Source: Calcarisporiella thermophila CBS 279.70 (lineage: Eukaryota; Calcarisporiellomycota). Taken from it: a DNA stretch of 64,000 bases. Under the pieces are notes generated by a model, which worked only from the letters and a program-made list of their open reading frames with translations, searched no databases and was not told the origin of the DNA. The DNA lies in assembly GCF_041956535.1 (NCBI RefSeq), contig NW_027192196.1, positions 266,921-330,920 of the forward strand, given 5' to 3'. Of this stretch, positions 12,200 through 23,418 are shown in pieces (positions within the stretch are counted from its first letter, which is position 1; every line of letters starts with the position of its first letter). The translations under genes were made by a program, and so were the position numbers.

Positions 12200-13201
12200 A
12201 GTAACAGCATCTTCACACGTAAATAGACAGACATCCCGTTGCGTTATTATCCATTTTATCTTTTGTTATTTAAGCTTTGTATTTTCTTCTTTCCCAAACT
12301 TCCTCCTCTTCCAGCCCCCCCCCCCCCTCTTTTTTTGGACAACCATTTGCAATTTAGCAACTCAGAATATACCATAATATACTATAAATACTATTGTTTA
12401 AAGTAATAATAAAGACTTTATTGATCACCCGTAATATCCAAATGGAAATAAGCTTGCTTCACCTTGATATTTATAATCAGATTGGTTTCCCTATTAACAA
12501 AATACAGAGTTTTTTTTGGGAAATGGACACATCAACCCCCTCCCTTCTCCCATTGGCCCCTCCTTCCGAACAATTAATAAATCTCTGCCTATTATATTTC
12601 GGCTTCTTCTCGATTCCTTCTTCGTTTGCTTCCTAACATCTCGCTTTCCTCGGCATTTATGAGAAATGGATGATCCGCATTACAGTTTCCGTTTTCCGAA
12701 CACTTTCTTTTGCACCGCGGGACCATCCAAGGAAAAGAAAGGAGAGGGCTAAAAATGACCTGTCAAATATCGCAATAGGCATCAGTCATGACATTCTGTG
12801 GTTCAATTCGCAAGGGCAAATCGCTTTCTTAGCAAAGGAGAAGTCACCGATGGGAGATTCTCATCACAACCCTGGCTTTAAAACGTGCCCCGATCCTTGG
12901 GCGTAGTTTTGCTAGCGAGTCAAGAGAAAGGGGAGGGTTCCCGAGCCAAAATGGTGAGCACTTCAAAAATATCCTTTTCATTCCCACCAGATGGCTCATG
13001 ATATCCTATTTAAAACTAATATGCTTATCTTTTCCTCCATAAGGCAGGATGTGAGAACTCGCCCAAGTGTCAGGTGGAAGAAGGTGGGGACGTGTTCTCG
13101 TCAAAAATTATTTAAATTGAAGCTCCTTTTGTAGACTCTTTATCATTTCCTCCATCAGTTAACGTCACATTTGCCAAGAACACTACAAACTCGAAAACAC
13201 C
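12200..13201. other. 1.0 kb intergenic region
   Basis: Follows the ATPase. It contains C- and T-runs near 12316-12336 and short frames with no protein character. I see no RNA gene or repeat. The last 150 bases are probably promoter and leader of the next small gene. Confidence 0.4.
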
Positions 13202-13384
13202 ATGGATCAAAACTTCAGACAAGGCGACAGAGTCGAATATCGCGACCGCCAGCAGCAAACGCAAAGAGGAGTTATCCAGCAGGTACAAGGAAGCGGCACG
13301 CAGCAAAGTTTCACGGTGCTTAACGAGGCGACCCAGCAATTGGAGCAGTGCCAGAAAAACCAGCTTGAACGGAAGCTACAATAG
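13202..13384 (+). CDS. HVA/Tudor-like small protein
   Basis: A single-exon frame of 60 residues with ATG at 13202, preceded by ACACC. The protein reads F.QGDRVEYRDR....RGVIQQVQGSG, then a beta-rich stretch and a basic end. This matches the short beta-barrel of the hypervirulence-associated (HVA, DUF2945) Tudor family: a GD.V.Y start, G.I..V.G.G turn and a closing strand. Known members are often about 60-80 residues and stand alone in fungi. It is Gln-rich and lacks a signal peptide. Biochemical role unknown. Confidence is moderate because the gene is short, though its composition is clearly protein-like. Confidence 0.6.
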   Translation: MDQNFRQGDRVEYRDRQQQTQRGVIQQVQGSGTQQSFTVLNEATQQLEQCQKNQLERKLQ

Positions 13385-14152
13385 CATGTGAGCTCAAGCA
13401 TGCCAAGGGTGACACTTTAAAAAAAAAGAAATAGTTTAAAATGTTAGCTGTAGCTTTTTGTTATTTATATGAATTGACCGTGCAAAAAAAAATTAATTAA
13501 AAGGAATTTAGCCATATTGCTACAATACTGCTATTATGGAGTGTTGCCTAACAACTTTGTTCGAAAAGTGTTAAAATAAACCAATACTTTCCAACACTTA
13601 ATATACGATTCTCACTGGTATGTTAAAAAGGTTTGGTCGCCTTAGTTGCCTTCACTGCTCTGAACTTTGACCAAGTTCTACAATAGATTCGTATCAGTTT
13701 ATTTTTCAATATCAGCGCGGCTTATAGTGATGCTGTGATGTGCCTGCAAAATTCATGGTTTCTTTTGACACTGAATCTAAAAAAAAAGATATTGAATGCC
13801 AATTTTATAGCCGGCTGGCACAACTTTAAAATAGCAGATATGTTATTGATTTTAAAAGATTATTTTATCAATGGATATCAGGCAGCTTCATATGATCCAG
13901 AGGCTTCTCTGTAGTAGAAATTTAACGAAGGGACGAGCATTCTATGGCTATCTCAATCATCACCATTAGAGTTTCTCTTATGTATGTATTATAGAAACAT
14001 TGAGAGTCAATATTAAAATATGAAAATCCATCTAGCACTTGTCTAATCTATGAATTGCTCAGGAGGTACTATAGACTTCATGAAGATGAAGCGGAGGAAT
14101 GCAAGACTATGACATCTTCAAATACATGCGGGCGATATTACAAGGGACATGA
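13385..14152. other. AT-rich intergenic region
   Basis: AT-rich DNA of 768 bases with many stops in all frames. No gene, RNA or clear repeat recognised. It lies downstream of both flanking genes, which converge here. Confidence 0.45.
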
Positions 14153-15079
14153 CTACAAATACAGTTCGCGTTCTACAACATATCTCGCCACTGGGCCTGG
14201 AAGAATGGCCCTCAACTTTTCAATCCGCTCTTCCTTCGGAAGCACGTCTTGCACTAACTCTCTTGCTCGAGTTGAGCTTAGCAAAGCAAGCTCCTCATGG
14301 ATAGTTAAAGGATGGACCCGTGATCGTACAGCCTTCACTTCTTTGCTTTGGAAGAAAGCCTGTACCTCATTTTCTTCAAATCCAGCTCGGTTAGCACAGA
14401 ATATTTGGGAACTCTTGAAAAATGGGGCCAATTCGGCATGCATGTCGTGATAATAGCGTGGATTAAAGAGTCGTATTGCAGTATCAAAGCCAACAATAAA
14501 CCAGGGTTCAATGCTCTGATCCTGTTGTGAGGAGGAGCTGGTGAGAGCACGGGCCTTGTCAATAAACCTTGCGAACCGTGTTAATCCAATTCCAATCTCG
14601 ACGCAAGTCTTCTCATTTCGCTGGCTTTTCTCTAATTCATCGGCAATTTCCCCGGCCATAATTTCCATCATTGCCAGTCGATCTCCCAATCCAGCTCCCG
14701 ATCTCTTTTTGTCAGCATTCTGAGTTGCAAGCAAGAGCAAACAAGCATCAAATGGCTGCCCAGCACGGAGGCCTTGTTCAACGGCCGAGAGAAGAAGGTG
14801 TTGGTGGGCACGGGTTGGCGGGTTGAAGCTGCTGTCAAGCACTAAAACTCGATAGGGGCTACCTTTATATTCCAACTTGGATGGGTTGGCTGGAAAATTA
14901 GAGGTGATGTGAGTGGGGGAGGGACTAATTGTTGATATTATTTCAATGTCAGCATCGGAGCGCTCAAATTTCTCTGCCTGGAACTCCAGATCGCGCCAGC
15001 GCTGATAATTAAGAGTGAGAGACGATCGGGAAGGCGTAAGCAATGCAGCTGGACGATATATCTGTGAGAGAACGCTCAT
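14153..15079 (-). CDS. NMN adenylyltransferase-like protein (POF1-type)
   Basis: A single exon of 308 residues, start ATG at 15079 (an upstream TTG in frame is not used). A central nucleotidyltransferase fold begins VLVLDSSFNPPTRAHQHLL, where the T/HxGH-type nucleotide-binding signature is represented by TRAHQ. The closing LSSTRAREL is the ISSTxxR motif that contacts the ATP phosphates. PWFIVGFDTAIRLFNPRYY matches the middle of fungal POF1-like proteins. These make NAD+ from nicotinamide mononucleotide and ATP, or are proposed to do so. The Gly of HxGH is replaced, as in some POF1 relatives, so activity should not be assumed. Length fits the family, with an unconserved N-terminal 90 residues. 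Confidence 0.8.
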   Translation of the reverse strand: MSVLSQIYRPAALLTPSRSSLTLNYQRWRDLEFQAEKFERSDADIEIISTISPSPTHITSNFPANPSKLEYKGSPYRVLVLDSSFNPPTRAHQHLLLSAVEQGLRAGQPFDACLLLLATQNADKKRSGAGLGDRLAMMEIMAGEIADELEKSQRNEKTCVEIGIGLTRFARFIDKARALTSSSSQQDQSIEPWFIVGFDTAIRLFNPRYYHDMHAELAPFFKSSQIFCANRAGFEENEVQAFFQSKEVKAVRSRVHPLTIHEELALLSSTRARELVQDVLPKEERIEKLRAILPGPVARYVVERELYL

Positions 15080-15534
15080 ATCGGCCAAATTGGACTTGGG
15101 AAAAAATAAATGGATTTAGAGATAAGAATTCAAAGTCTAAATATACATATTCAAGCGAGCTTAGGCAGAAAAGGCTTAGAAAAAAATAATCAGAGCAAAT
15201 AATTGAGTCTAGCTTAATTTAGGATCATAGGCTTCTCTCACCTAATGGCGCAATAAAAAAACAATAATGAAGGCAATATATTGCAAATGATTGAAAATCA
15301 CGATCGAACACTTCCTGATGTAATTTGTTAACAACATATACTCCGTCCAAGGTGGTGGGACATTATGTTGTACGATATAGAAAGTTTGTAACGTGTAAAG
15401 TAGTGCAGGAATCCATTAGCAATAAACAAGTTGTACGTCATATTATCATACAGGGAGAGAAGCAAAAATCCACAGACAGTGATATAATAGAGCTTTCATA
15501 AATATAATACATTGTATAGGGAGAAGATAAAAGA
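15080..15534. other. Intergenic region
   Basis: AT-rich DNA of 455 bases separating two minus-strand genes. It should hold the promoter of the adenylyltransferase-like gene and the 3' end of the BRCT gene. No further feature seen. Confidence 0.4.
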
Positions 15535-16737
15535 TTAGCTTTGCCTTGCTGCTGCTTTGTCTTCACTACCAGCTGATAGATCCGTGATGAATGAATTGCC
15601 TCTTGCAGGGTTTAATTCCAGAGTGAACCCGTTTCGATTGGGAGTGTAGTCCTCAATCCCTTCCAAAAGCCATCCCATATCTTCGACACTACGCTCTGCT
15701 TTGGAAGCAGCGCGCATGAATAATAATTCCACGCTCATCTCCGTCACTGCAGAGTCTTTAGTGGCTTCTAGCTTGGACTCACAGTAGATATCCTCTGGGA
15801 AGAGTTGTGTATAACTAGAGCAATTCGAGAAAGTTAAGCTTGATAAAATATTTTTAATGAAACGCAGGGGAACTCTAACCTGTTAGTATTCGCATCTTGT
15901 GAGCTTGGAACCTCCTCTTCGTGTTCAAATTGGAGGGAATCTGACAATATTCGAGATGAGGATTTATAATTTGTATTTCGAAATCGCGACCTATGAGAAA
16001 GTGACGACTCCCCGTTATATCGTGAAGAATTATTGATTACTGGACCGGGTGGGCTTGGTGCGCGCCATTCGACTGCATCCTCCTCTTCTTCATCCGATTC
16101 CTCGACAATCACACCCGGAGCATATTTTGACTGTGCTGCCAGCCGCTGCCGTGAGAATTCAGAGTGTGTAAGCGAATGTGAAGCATGTGAGTGTTGAGAG
16201 ATTGCCTTCTGTTTGACGGGCGAATGAGAGCTTGTTGAGTACCCTTGGGAATAGGATCCTTTTGTATTCGAAAATTAATATCGCAATTGTACAAATATTT
16301 GCAAATGGGGACTGAGATTTACCCAAATCATGGCTTGGAAGTACATAGCGCCCCAAAATTTGTAATCTTCCTTCACTCACGGAGTCGGTTATCCAGGAAG
16401 AACGATATATAGTCGTCGAGCCCTGTTCGTATATTCTAGATGCATCACGCGTAAAATTATAATTTTTTTTATTCGATTTTCATGTTGGAAAGATGTACTC
16501 ACGCCTGTGTAACAGGATCATTCTTATCATCGCTGAAAAGGAATTCAACCCGCTCATCATAAGGATCCCTTAGAGTTTTGCCGCCCTCTCTTGCTAAAGT
16601 AGAAATAAATTAGAACAGTAAATTTTGCACGATGAAGATGGTTATCGAGTCTCGTGGTGTTTCATTAACTAACCCCAGCAATCTCTGGAAGTCTGTGGAA
16701 CGCTTCTACTAAACCAGCACTTTAGACCTTGAAACAT
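15535..16737 (-). CDS. BRCT-domain protein, possibly Rap1-like
   Basis: Five exons (16737-16674, 16593-16503, 16435-16323, 16258-15880, 15814-15535) join in frame into 308 residues. The first 90 residues look like one BRCT domain. It opens MFQGLKCWFSRSVPQTSRD, then REGGKTL (the GG turn), a hydrophobic EFLFSDD strand, and TTIYRSSWITDSVSEGRL with the signature Trp. The opening resembles the BRCT of fungal Rap1 telomere proteins, but no Myb domain follows. Residues 90-215 are Ser/His-rich and acidic (ESDEEEEDAVEW), probably disordered. The last 95 residues contain a helical stretch (MSVELLFMRAASKAE) that may be a small interaction domain. The exon 4 acceptor (AAAAG) is weak. Likely a chromatin or DNA-repair protein; exact family not established. 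Confidence 0.65.
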
Positions 16738-17312
16738 AGGACTACGGAGTTTACAGGGATTGGAGGAAACAACAAGAGATTCTATGGAGATATACAATAA
16801 TTCATATATGTGAATTTAAAAATCGTGTTCGAAATCCGTATCGCACTGAGGAGTGAGAAAATTGCATAAGCCACAGCACACGACCTTAATCAAGCATTTA
16901 AGAGAAGAGATATTTGCATGTTAAACTTATGGTTAGCTCCGCTCTCGTGGTTTCGGTATTGCCACACACTATTAAGCGACTTCGTAGTAGCATGGTTTTT
17001 TATGGCATCACTCCGTATGCTGTTTTCAGAAACCGAGGCTTCCAAATAAATCGAGCTGATCGAATGGCTATGAATTGCACCAGAATAATACTACTTGTGA
17101 GTCAAAAGCATTTTTGTGTATAGTTTTCCATCGAATGCAACTGTTATTTTAATCCAAAAGAAAAAGAATATTTATCAAATCAACTTTACTACTATACTAT
17201 TAAATCCCTTCGGATTAATGGTAATATAATATATGTGACTGCCTTTTTATCACCTCGCGTGTATTTTACCTTGCTTGCAATAGCACCGTAATTTAAAAGC
17301 TGTTAAAAAGAA
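16738..17312. promoter_or_regulatory. Divergent intergenic region (BRCT gene / translin)
   Basis: A 575-base spacer between divergent starts. It is AT-rich with no clear TATA placement. It probably holds both promoters. A 69-codon plus-strand frame inside it (16914-17123) shows no family pattern and is not called. Confidence 0.4.
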
Positions 17313-18526
17313 ATGGAGGTGGATTTACAACTCTTTGGGAAAATTCAAGAGGTGAGCAACAACTTTGTTATTATAGTCTCCGGTGTAATATTTTATTGCT
17401 TTTTTTTTATAGTCTATGGATGCAGAATCCAATCTCAAGGACGTAAGATTGCATTTGAATTTAGTCTAGGTGCTCACGTTTGCAATTCAGTCTAATGTTC
17501 TACTAGGAAATTCGGCAAGTTGTACGCGAGTTTGATCGCACGTGTCGCAATCTTGCCTTCGCATGGAGAGAGGTCCATTTTTGCCAACCTAGTGAAGGTC
17601 GTGGGGCTTAATATCGTTGGCTTATTTTACACGTTTTGACCCAATTCACAAACTATAGTGCCCAAAATATGCGAACGTGCCACCGATCAATTCCACGATG
17701 TGAGGGAACATATACAGAAACTCGCCAAGCTAATTCCCGCCAAGCAACACTACAGGTATATTTAGAGTAGTCCTCCCTACTATTTTTCATCATTTTACAT
17801 GCATGTCCTTCTTCACATTCTAAAGATATAATGACCTCTGGTCAAGAACGTTGCAACAAGCGTGTTTTCTTGCCGCATGGAATATATATCTTCAGTACGA
17901 AAGACTTATAACTGTACAGGAGCTGGAGGAGATCATGGGGGGTAATTATGATCTATTATGTATTTACATTCTCGATATATCTTAGGAACCTTCTTAAAAA
18001 GTGAAAGTTAACCTGGACAATACGTTGGATGAGTTCCATATCTCGGTTGAAGACTACCTACTTAGCGTCATCCTTTTAGTAAATGAACTGGTATAGCTTA
18101 TACAAGCTCGACTCATATATTCCTGAACCGTTGGTTTGTTTAATACCTATGTACGTTTTCAAAATAGGCGCGTTTTGCTGTGAATTCTGTGACCATTGGC
18201 GATTATCAACGCCCAATCCGCATTAGCAATTTCGTCAGAACATTGTCATCTGGTTTCCAGCTTCTAAATCTCAAGAACGATATATTACGCAAAAGGTTAA
18301 TGATAGACTTTCTCATGGGGGGACAAGAAAATTTACCTAATAATCCCTTTGCCTTTTTTTCCATAGATTTGATTCCATCAAGGTATTCGAAATGATTATT
18401 TTTCCGATCTCACCTTAGCTAACTCTTACCATTTGCACGCCTTAGTACGATGTCAAAACTATCGAGGGCATTGTCTACGACGTCACCCTTCGAGGCCTGG
18501 TCAAGCCAGAGAATCCTGCAGCTTAG
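17313..18526 (+). CDS. TSN: Translin
   Basis: Single-strand nucleic-acid-binding protein that forms octamers and, with TRAX, the C3PO endoribonuclease complex. Nine small exons (17313-17351, 17413-17442, 17507-17597, 17659-17755, 17826-17941, 18002-18090, 18168-18295, 18367-18382, 18446-18526) join exactly in frame to 228 residues, identical to the usual animal length. Diagnostic blocks are FAWREVHF, YRYNDLWSRTLQQACFLAA, VEDYLLSVILLVNEL, RFAVNSVTIGDY, SGFQLLNLKNDILRKRFD and YDVTLRGL. The protein is all-helical. TRAX is not in the window. Budding yeast lacks this gene, while filamentous and early-diverging fungi often keep it. The nine-exon layout in 1.2 kb includes a 16-base exon at 18367. 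Confidence 0.95.
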
Positions 18527-18986
18527 TAGAGATTGTTGGATAGGTGATCGATCATTCTTTTTCTTTCCATTTTTTTCCAAAATTGACTGCTTTATATTGG
18601 AGAATAAAAGAGAAGAATTTTCTTCCAAACCTTAATATTTGCTCTTCTATGTGTCCGCGTGTAATTCTCCATCCTACTCTTTGAGACGGTCGTCTTCTCC
18701 CCCTCTGTTCAGCATGCGCTTTTAATCCATTTGTGCTCTGATCTATTCGCTATCTCCCAGTCTACGTCAAATCGCTCCATAGTGAGTTTATTACAAAACT
18801 TTACAAATTAATGAAGCTGATAAATAGCCAAGGTGGCTTGTCACAAATAAACTTTAAATAAATGGGCGCGTGTAGGACGCAAAGGCATATTCGCGTGACA
18901 GGTCTCCATATTATTTTCATTTTGTCTCGTGAACTCTTATTTTTTTTCTCCGAGTACATAAAAAAAAGTGTTCTATTTAAAAGGAG
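18527..18986. promoter_or_regulatory. Promoter region of the oligopeptidase gene
   Basis: A 460-base spacer between two plus-strand genes, T-rich in the first half. It should contain the translin 3' UTR and the next promoter. No other signal seen. Confidence 0.35.
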
Positions 18987-21597
18987 ATGCTCTCCCTGAC
19001 ATCCGTGCGAGCTGTTCTCGGCCACACAACACCTCCCCATCGACTCGTTAGGTAACTATTCAATTCGGTTGATTATAAATACTTCTTGTCGTGGTGTCCA
19101 GGCCTCCTTTGTTCCTTGCTAATGCATTTCATGATCAGTCGTTCAATAGCCACCGCGCGGATTAAATCGCCGCAACAAATCCTCTCACGCCTCCGGCCGA
19201 TACAACCACCCAAAAACATGGCCCTTTTGACCATTATACCGAGCATTATGCATCGGAAAAAGAAAATCGACTGCTCGATGAGCCGTCGACTATTTGCTAC
19301 TTCCTCGACAACCTCTTCTCCCACGGTGGCCGATGAAAATCCAATTCTAGCTCTCCAGCTGTTCCCTGATTTTGTCAAGATTCGCCCTTCACACATTGTA
19401 CCTGCCTTCGATGCCTTAGTCCAAAAATGCAGCGAGGAATTCGAGACATGCGAGGCCAGATTTGCACCAAGCTGGGAAATGACCATGGGCCTAAGTAAGT
19501 GTTCCATTATTCTGATTGTTTTCTCCTTTATCTTTGTTCTCTCTTGCTCCATTAAAGTAGTTTATACTTGTTTAATAATCCTATTCGTTTTTTAGCTGAA
19601 GAAATTGATGATGTTATCGAGCGCTGCTACGGGGTAGTATCGCACCTCAACATGGTCAAGGACTCTCCAGATCTGCGAGCTGCCATCGAAACAATACAGC
19701 CACGAGTTATCCAGTTGTGCTTGCGGATGAGCCAATCCCAACCAAAATACCAAGCCCTAAAGCAGCTCCGAGATGGCCCCACTTGGTCATCACTTAGTCC
19801 AGAGCAGCAACGCATCGTTCACCGGACACTTGCTGACATGGAGCTAATGGGAGTTGGATTAACGGACACGCGCCACCGTTTCAATGAGATTACTGAGCGA
19901 TTGTCACAACTGAGCATTCGGTTTGGAAATAACGTCCTCGATGCTACGAAGGCGTTTGTGGAGGTTGTACATGATCGGGAGCAACTGCGGGGATGCAGTG
20001 AACAGCTCTTGCAGATGATGTCTAAGAATGCGCAGAAGCGTGGGTTTGGCGAAGGCGACAAGGAGAATGGCCCATGGGCTGTGACACTTGATCAACCGGT
20101 GTTTGGGCCTTTCATGATGTTCTGCCAGAATCGAGCTTTAAGAGAAAAGGTGTACCGAGCACATATTACGCGGGCCTCTGAGGGAGACTGGAACAACGTG
20201 CCAATTATTAATGAGATACTTGAACTTAAGCAAGGTATTGATACACTTATTTGATTGCCGCTCTAACAAGTTCTCTATTTGCTAATCCATAATAATACCA
20301 TTTCGATTTAGAACAAGCTGCTCTCCTCGGCTTTCCAAACTATGCTGCCCTATCTCTTTCTTCCAAAATGGCCGGCAGGATACCTAATGCCCAACAGCTC
20401 ATCACCGATTTATACAATGCGTCGCTTGAGCATGCAAAACGTGACCTCGCCAAGCTTGAACGTTTCGCCGTAGAACAGCTTCAACTTTCTACCCCCCTCC
20501 AGCCTTGGGATATATCGTACGTATCGGAGGCGTATCGCAAGCATCTCTTCCGCTTTGACGAGGAGCAGATTCAGCAGTATTTCGCGTTCCCACGAGTTAT
20601 CAATGGACTCTTTGCACTAGCAGAGGAGATATTTGGAGTGAAGATACGAGAGGTGCATGGCGAGCCGATGAAGGGGTGGCACGATGATGTGCGCCTGTAC
20701 GAAGTCAGTTCATTGCAGGGGGGCGAAACCCTTGCCTATTTCTATGGGGACTTCTACAGCCGCCCCGAGGAGAAAAAGAGCGGCGCATGGATGGACATTT
20801 CTGCAACACGCCGGCGGATGCCTGACGGCTCTGTGCGCGTCCCAGTTGCTTATCTTATATGCAACCAGCAGCCGCCTGCCTCCCCGGAACAGCCCTCGCT
20901 TATGAAATTCAGGGATGTGGAGACACTTTTCCACGAGTTTGGACACTGTCTCCAGCACATGCTGACTCGCGTGGAGTACCCTCAGGCTTCGGGAATCAAG
21001 ATGATCGAGTGGGATTTCGTGGAGGTTGCCTCGCAATTAATGGAGAATTTTTGCCACGAGCCCCGCTGGCTGGCTAGACTTGCACAGCATCATGTGACGG
21101 GAGAGGCAATGCCCGCGGAGATGGTGAGCGGGTTGGTGAAAGCGCGGGAGTTTCTGGCCGGGATCGCCATGATTAGGCAGCTCCACTTCGCCCAACTAGA
21201 CCTTACCCTCCACTCGAACTTCAAGCCCCCGCGCAGCCCTGGCGATAAAACGGTGTTTGACGTGGATCTGGAGCTGGCACGCCAAACAGCAGTTCTTCCC
21301 CGTCTCCCAGAGGACCGTTTCCTGTGCAGCTTTAGTCACATCTTTGCCGGTGGTTACAGCGCCGGTTACTACAGCTACAAGTGGTCTGAAGTCTACTCTG
21401 CCGACGCATACGCGGCCTTCGAGGCGGCAGGCCCTGAACGCACCCGTGAGGTCGGAAAGCGTTACAGGGAGACCGTGCTAGCATTGGGTGGTGCGACGGA
21501 TCCTCGGGAGGTGTGGCGAAAATTTAGAGGAAGAGAAACGGCCGATATTGCACCTTTGTTGCGACACTCAGGACTGTTGGATCGGGCGCATCTTTAA
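18987..21597 (+). CDS. Oligopeptidase A-like M3 metallopeptidase, mitochondrial
   Basis: Zinc endopeptidase of family M3A that degrades short peptides such as cleaved presequences. Proposed exons are 18987-19051, 19139-19494, 19596-20234 and 20312-21597, for 781 residues. HEFGH at about residues 561-565 supplies two zinc ligands and the catalytic Glu; the third ligand lies in the following EWDFVEVASQ segment. GGYSAGYYSYKWSEV is the substrate-binding Tyr/Gly region typical of the family. With exon 18987-19051 the N-terminus reads MLSLTSVRAVLGHTTPPHRL and continues SRSIATARIK: Arg/Ser-rich with no acidic residue, so mitochondrial targeting is likely. Without this exon, ATGs at 19122 or 19278 (MSRRLFATSS) also give plausible presequences, so the start is not fully settled. 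The closest remembered relatives are bacterial OpdA and plant organellar oligopeptidases. Confidence 0.92.
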
Positions 21598-22089
21598 TCC
21601 GTTCTCATGATAGATAGATATTCACCCCATTGCATTTTCATTATGCCCTGAAATGCTTCTGTTCTATCCTTCTTTACTTTTTGTTTATTAGTGTGTTTTT
21701 TGTACACTTTGAGATACTCTTCCTCACCCCAAATCTTATTCTCTCCACCTATTCCTTTGTGTGAATATCCTTGAATCGCTTTTTATTTTGACTATCACCA
21801 ATTTCGGGATCACTAGGCACAGTTCTTCTCCTTGTTTATTCTTTTCTATTTTTCTCATTTCTTTCCCGCTGCCCGCTTCTTATCGATCGAGAAATCGTAA
21901 TATATTTAAAGTTGGAGTTAACTATCGAGCAGTATGATGGGAGTATAAAAAATAATAAAAGTGTCATGAGGTCACTAACTATGACAACATACATCTTGCC
22001 GAGTGAGACATCCTAGTGCATATTTGCTTGACCACCAAGTGGCAGTGAGAGTGGAAAAAGAAATTAATTATAAATAGCGAAATAATTAA
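21598..22089. other. Convergent T-rich intergenic region
   Basis: A 492-base spacer between converging genes. T-rich, without coding potential. It should hold both 3' UTRs. Confidence 0.4.
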
Positions 22090-23418
22090 TTAGAAATGCA
22101 AGATGAGGCTGCAAAACACCGCCATTGCGGCAGAAAGTACAGCAGCAACCACTGTCGCTCCGGATGAGGTCGAGCCCTTGAGTGTGGCTGATGCTAAGGG
22201 GGCAGAGGCCACTGAAGGTAAGGAGGTTGAACTGGTCATATTGGGCATGGCCGAGGGGAGTGCCGACAGAGTGACGTTGCCCCTCGTCTCTAGATATGGG
22301 CTCTTGTCACCCAGACAGTCCGGCACAGGCATCATTCTCAACTGCGATTGTAGCGCCAATGGAAGGATATCTACGATCGCAACATCCACCGACTCCTTGT
22401 AGAGATCATGTTCAAGAACGATGAAGCCTGAATTCATTTGCTGGACTTTGGTCAGATATTGCTTGAAGTTGTTGAGCACTTGCGCTTGCGTTGCTTGCTT
22501 GGCGGGGATCTGCCAATCTTGTGTGTCGAAGCCATCCGTCCAAATCACTGTTTTATAGCCTAGCTGCCTAACAATTGCCCGAACCCGATCATCATAGTCG
22601 CCATAGGGTGGGCGGAAGTAAAGGGGCGTGACGCCAATCGTGTCTTTGATGGCCTTTTCCGTCCACTTTATCTCGGCAACAATCTGTTCGTTTGTGAGTG
22701 AGGTCAACGCGGTGTGGGACCATGTGTGAACAGCAATATGGTGTCCTTCCTGGAACTCTCGTCGCAGGATATCTCCATTTTGGACCACGCGTGAGCCTAC
22801 TACGAACATGGTCGCCTTAATCTGGTGAGCTTTGAGATAGTCTAGCAAGGGAGGCGTGTTGATTCTGTCAAAGAATCAGACAACGAAACGTTAGCTAATC
22901 CTACAAAACACTTTCCCTGATCTAACTTACGTAGGCCCGTCGTCATAGGTCAGTCCCCAGTCTTTACGATTGGGACATACAACCACGTCGTCTGGACGTG
23001 TGCATTTCTGGCATGTCCACCAACACGCGTTCGGATCAACTACGCTTGCAGCACATTCGCCCGCTTTGGACAGTGGAAGCTGTGGTACTTTGGTCATATC
23101 CACCAACTTCAACCACTCTTGGACTTCTGGGCTATCTACGGGCGGAACTTTGTCGGGAGGAGGATAGCCAGCAGCGCCGGCCACAGGCGGAGCAACAGGA
23201 GGAGCAGAATTCACTACTGCCGGAATCGGGGTGCTTGCCACGGTGGGAGCTGAGATGGGAGGGGCGGCCGCGGCCGCCTTTGGTCCAGCTGGCACTCCGG
23301 CTTGGGCCTTTGCGGCCTTCTCCTCTTTGACCTTTTCCTCTTTAACTTTTTCTTCTTTGGCAGCAAGAACTCCTGCACAAATGAAGCAGAGGATGAGTAA
23401 GAAGAACAGCCTATTCAT
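22090..23418 (-). CDS. Chitin deacetylase, GPI-anchored type
   Basis: Polysaccharide deacetylase (carbohydrate esterase 4) converting chitin to chitosan at the cell surface. Two exons (23418-22931, 22864-22090) give 420 residues. A signal peptide (residues 1-19) is followed by a charged (KEEKV) repeat and a Pro/Ala-rich linker, then a Cys-containing segment. The catalytic domain has motif 1 GLTYDDGPT (base Asp and metal Asp), motif 2 HTWSHTAL (the two metal His), motif 3 YFRPPYGDYD, motif 4 around WTDGFDTQDW and motif 5 IVLEHD. The C-terminus is Ser/Thr-rich and ends in a hydrophobic helix (VVAAVLSAAMAVFCSLILHF) like a GPI-attachment signal. All active-site motifs look intact. The neighbouring spacer, from 23419, would contain its promoter. 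Confidence 0.95.

Noticed and set aside
19122-19138. ATG 19122 as the main start of the oligopeptidase
   Set aside because: Possible, but the upstream exon 18987-19051 joins in frame with good splice signals and gives a better targeting sequence; kept only as an alternative.
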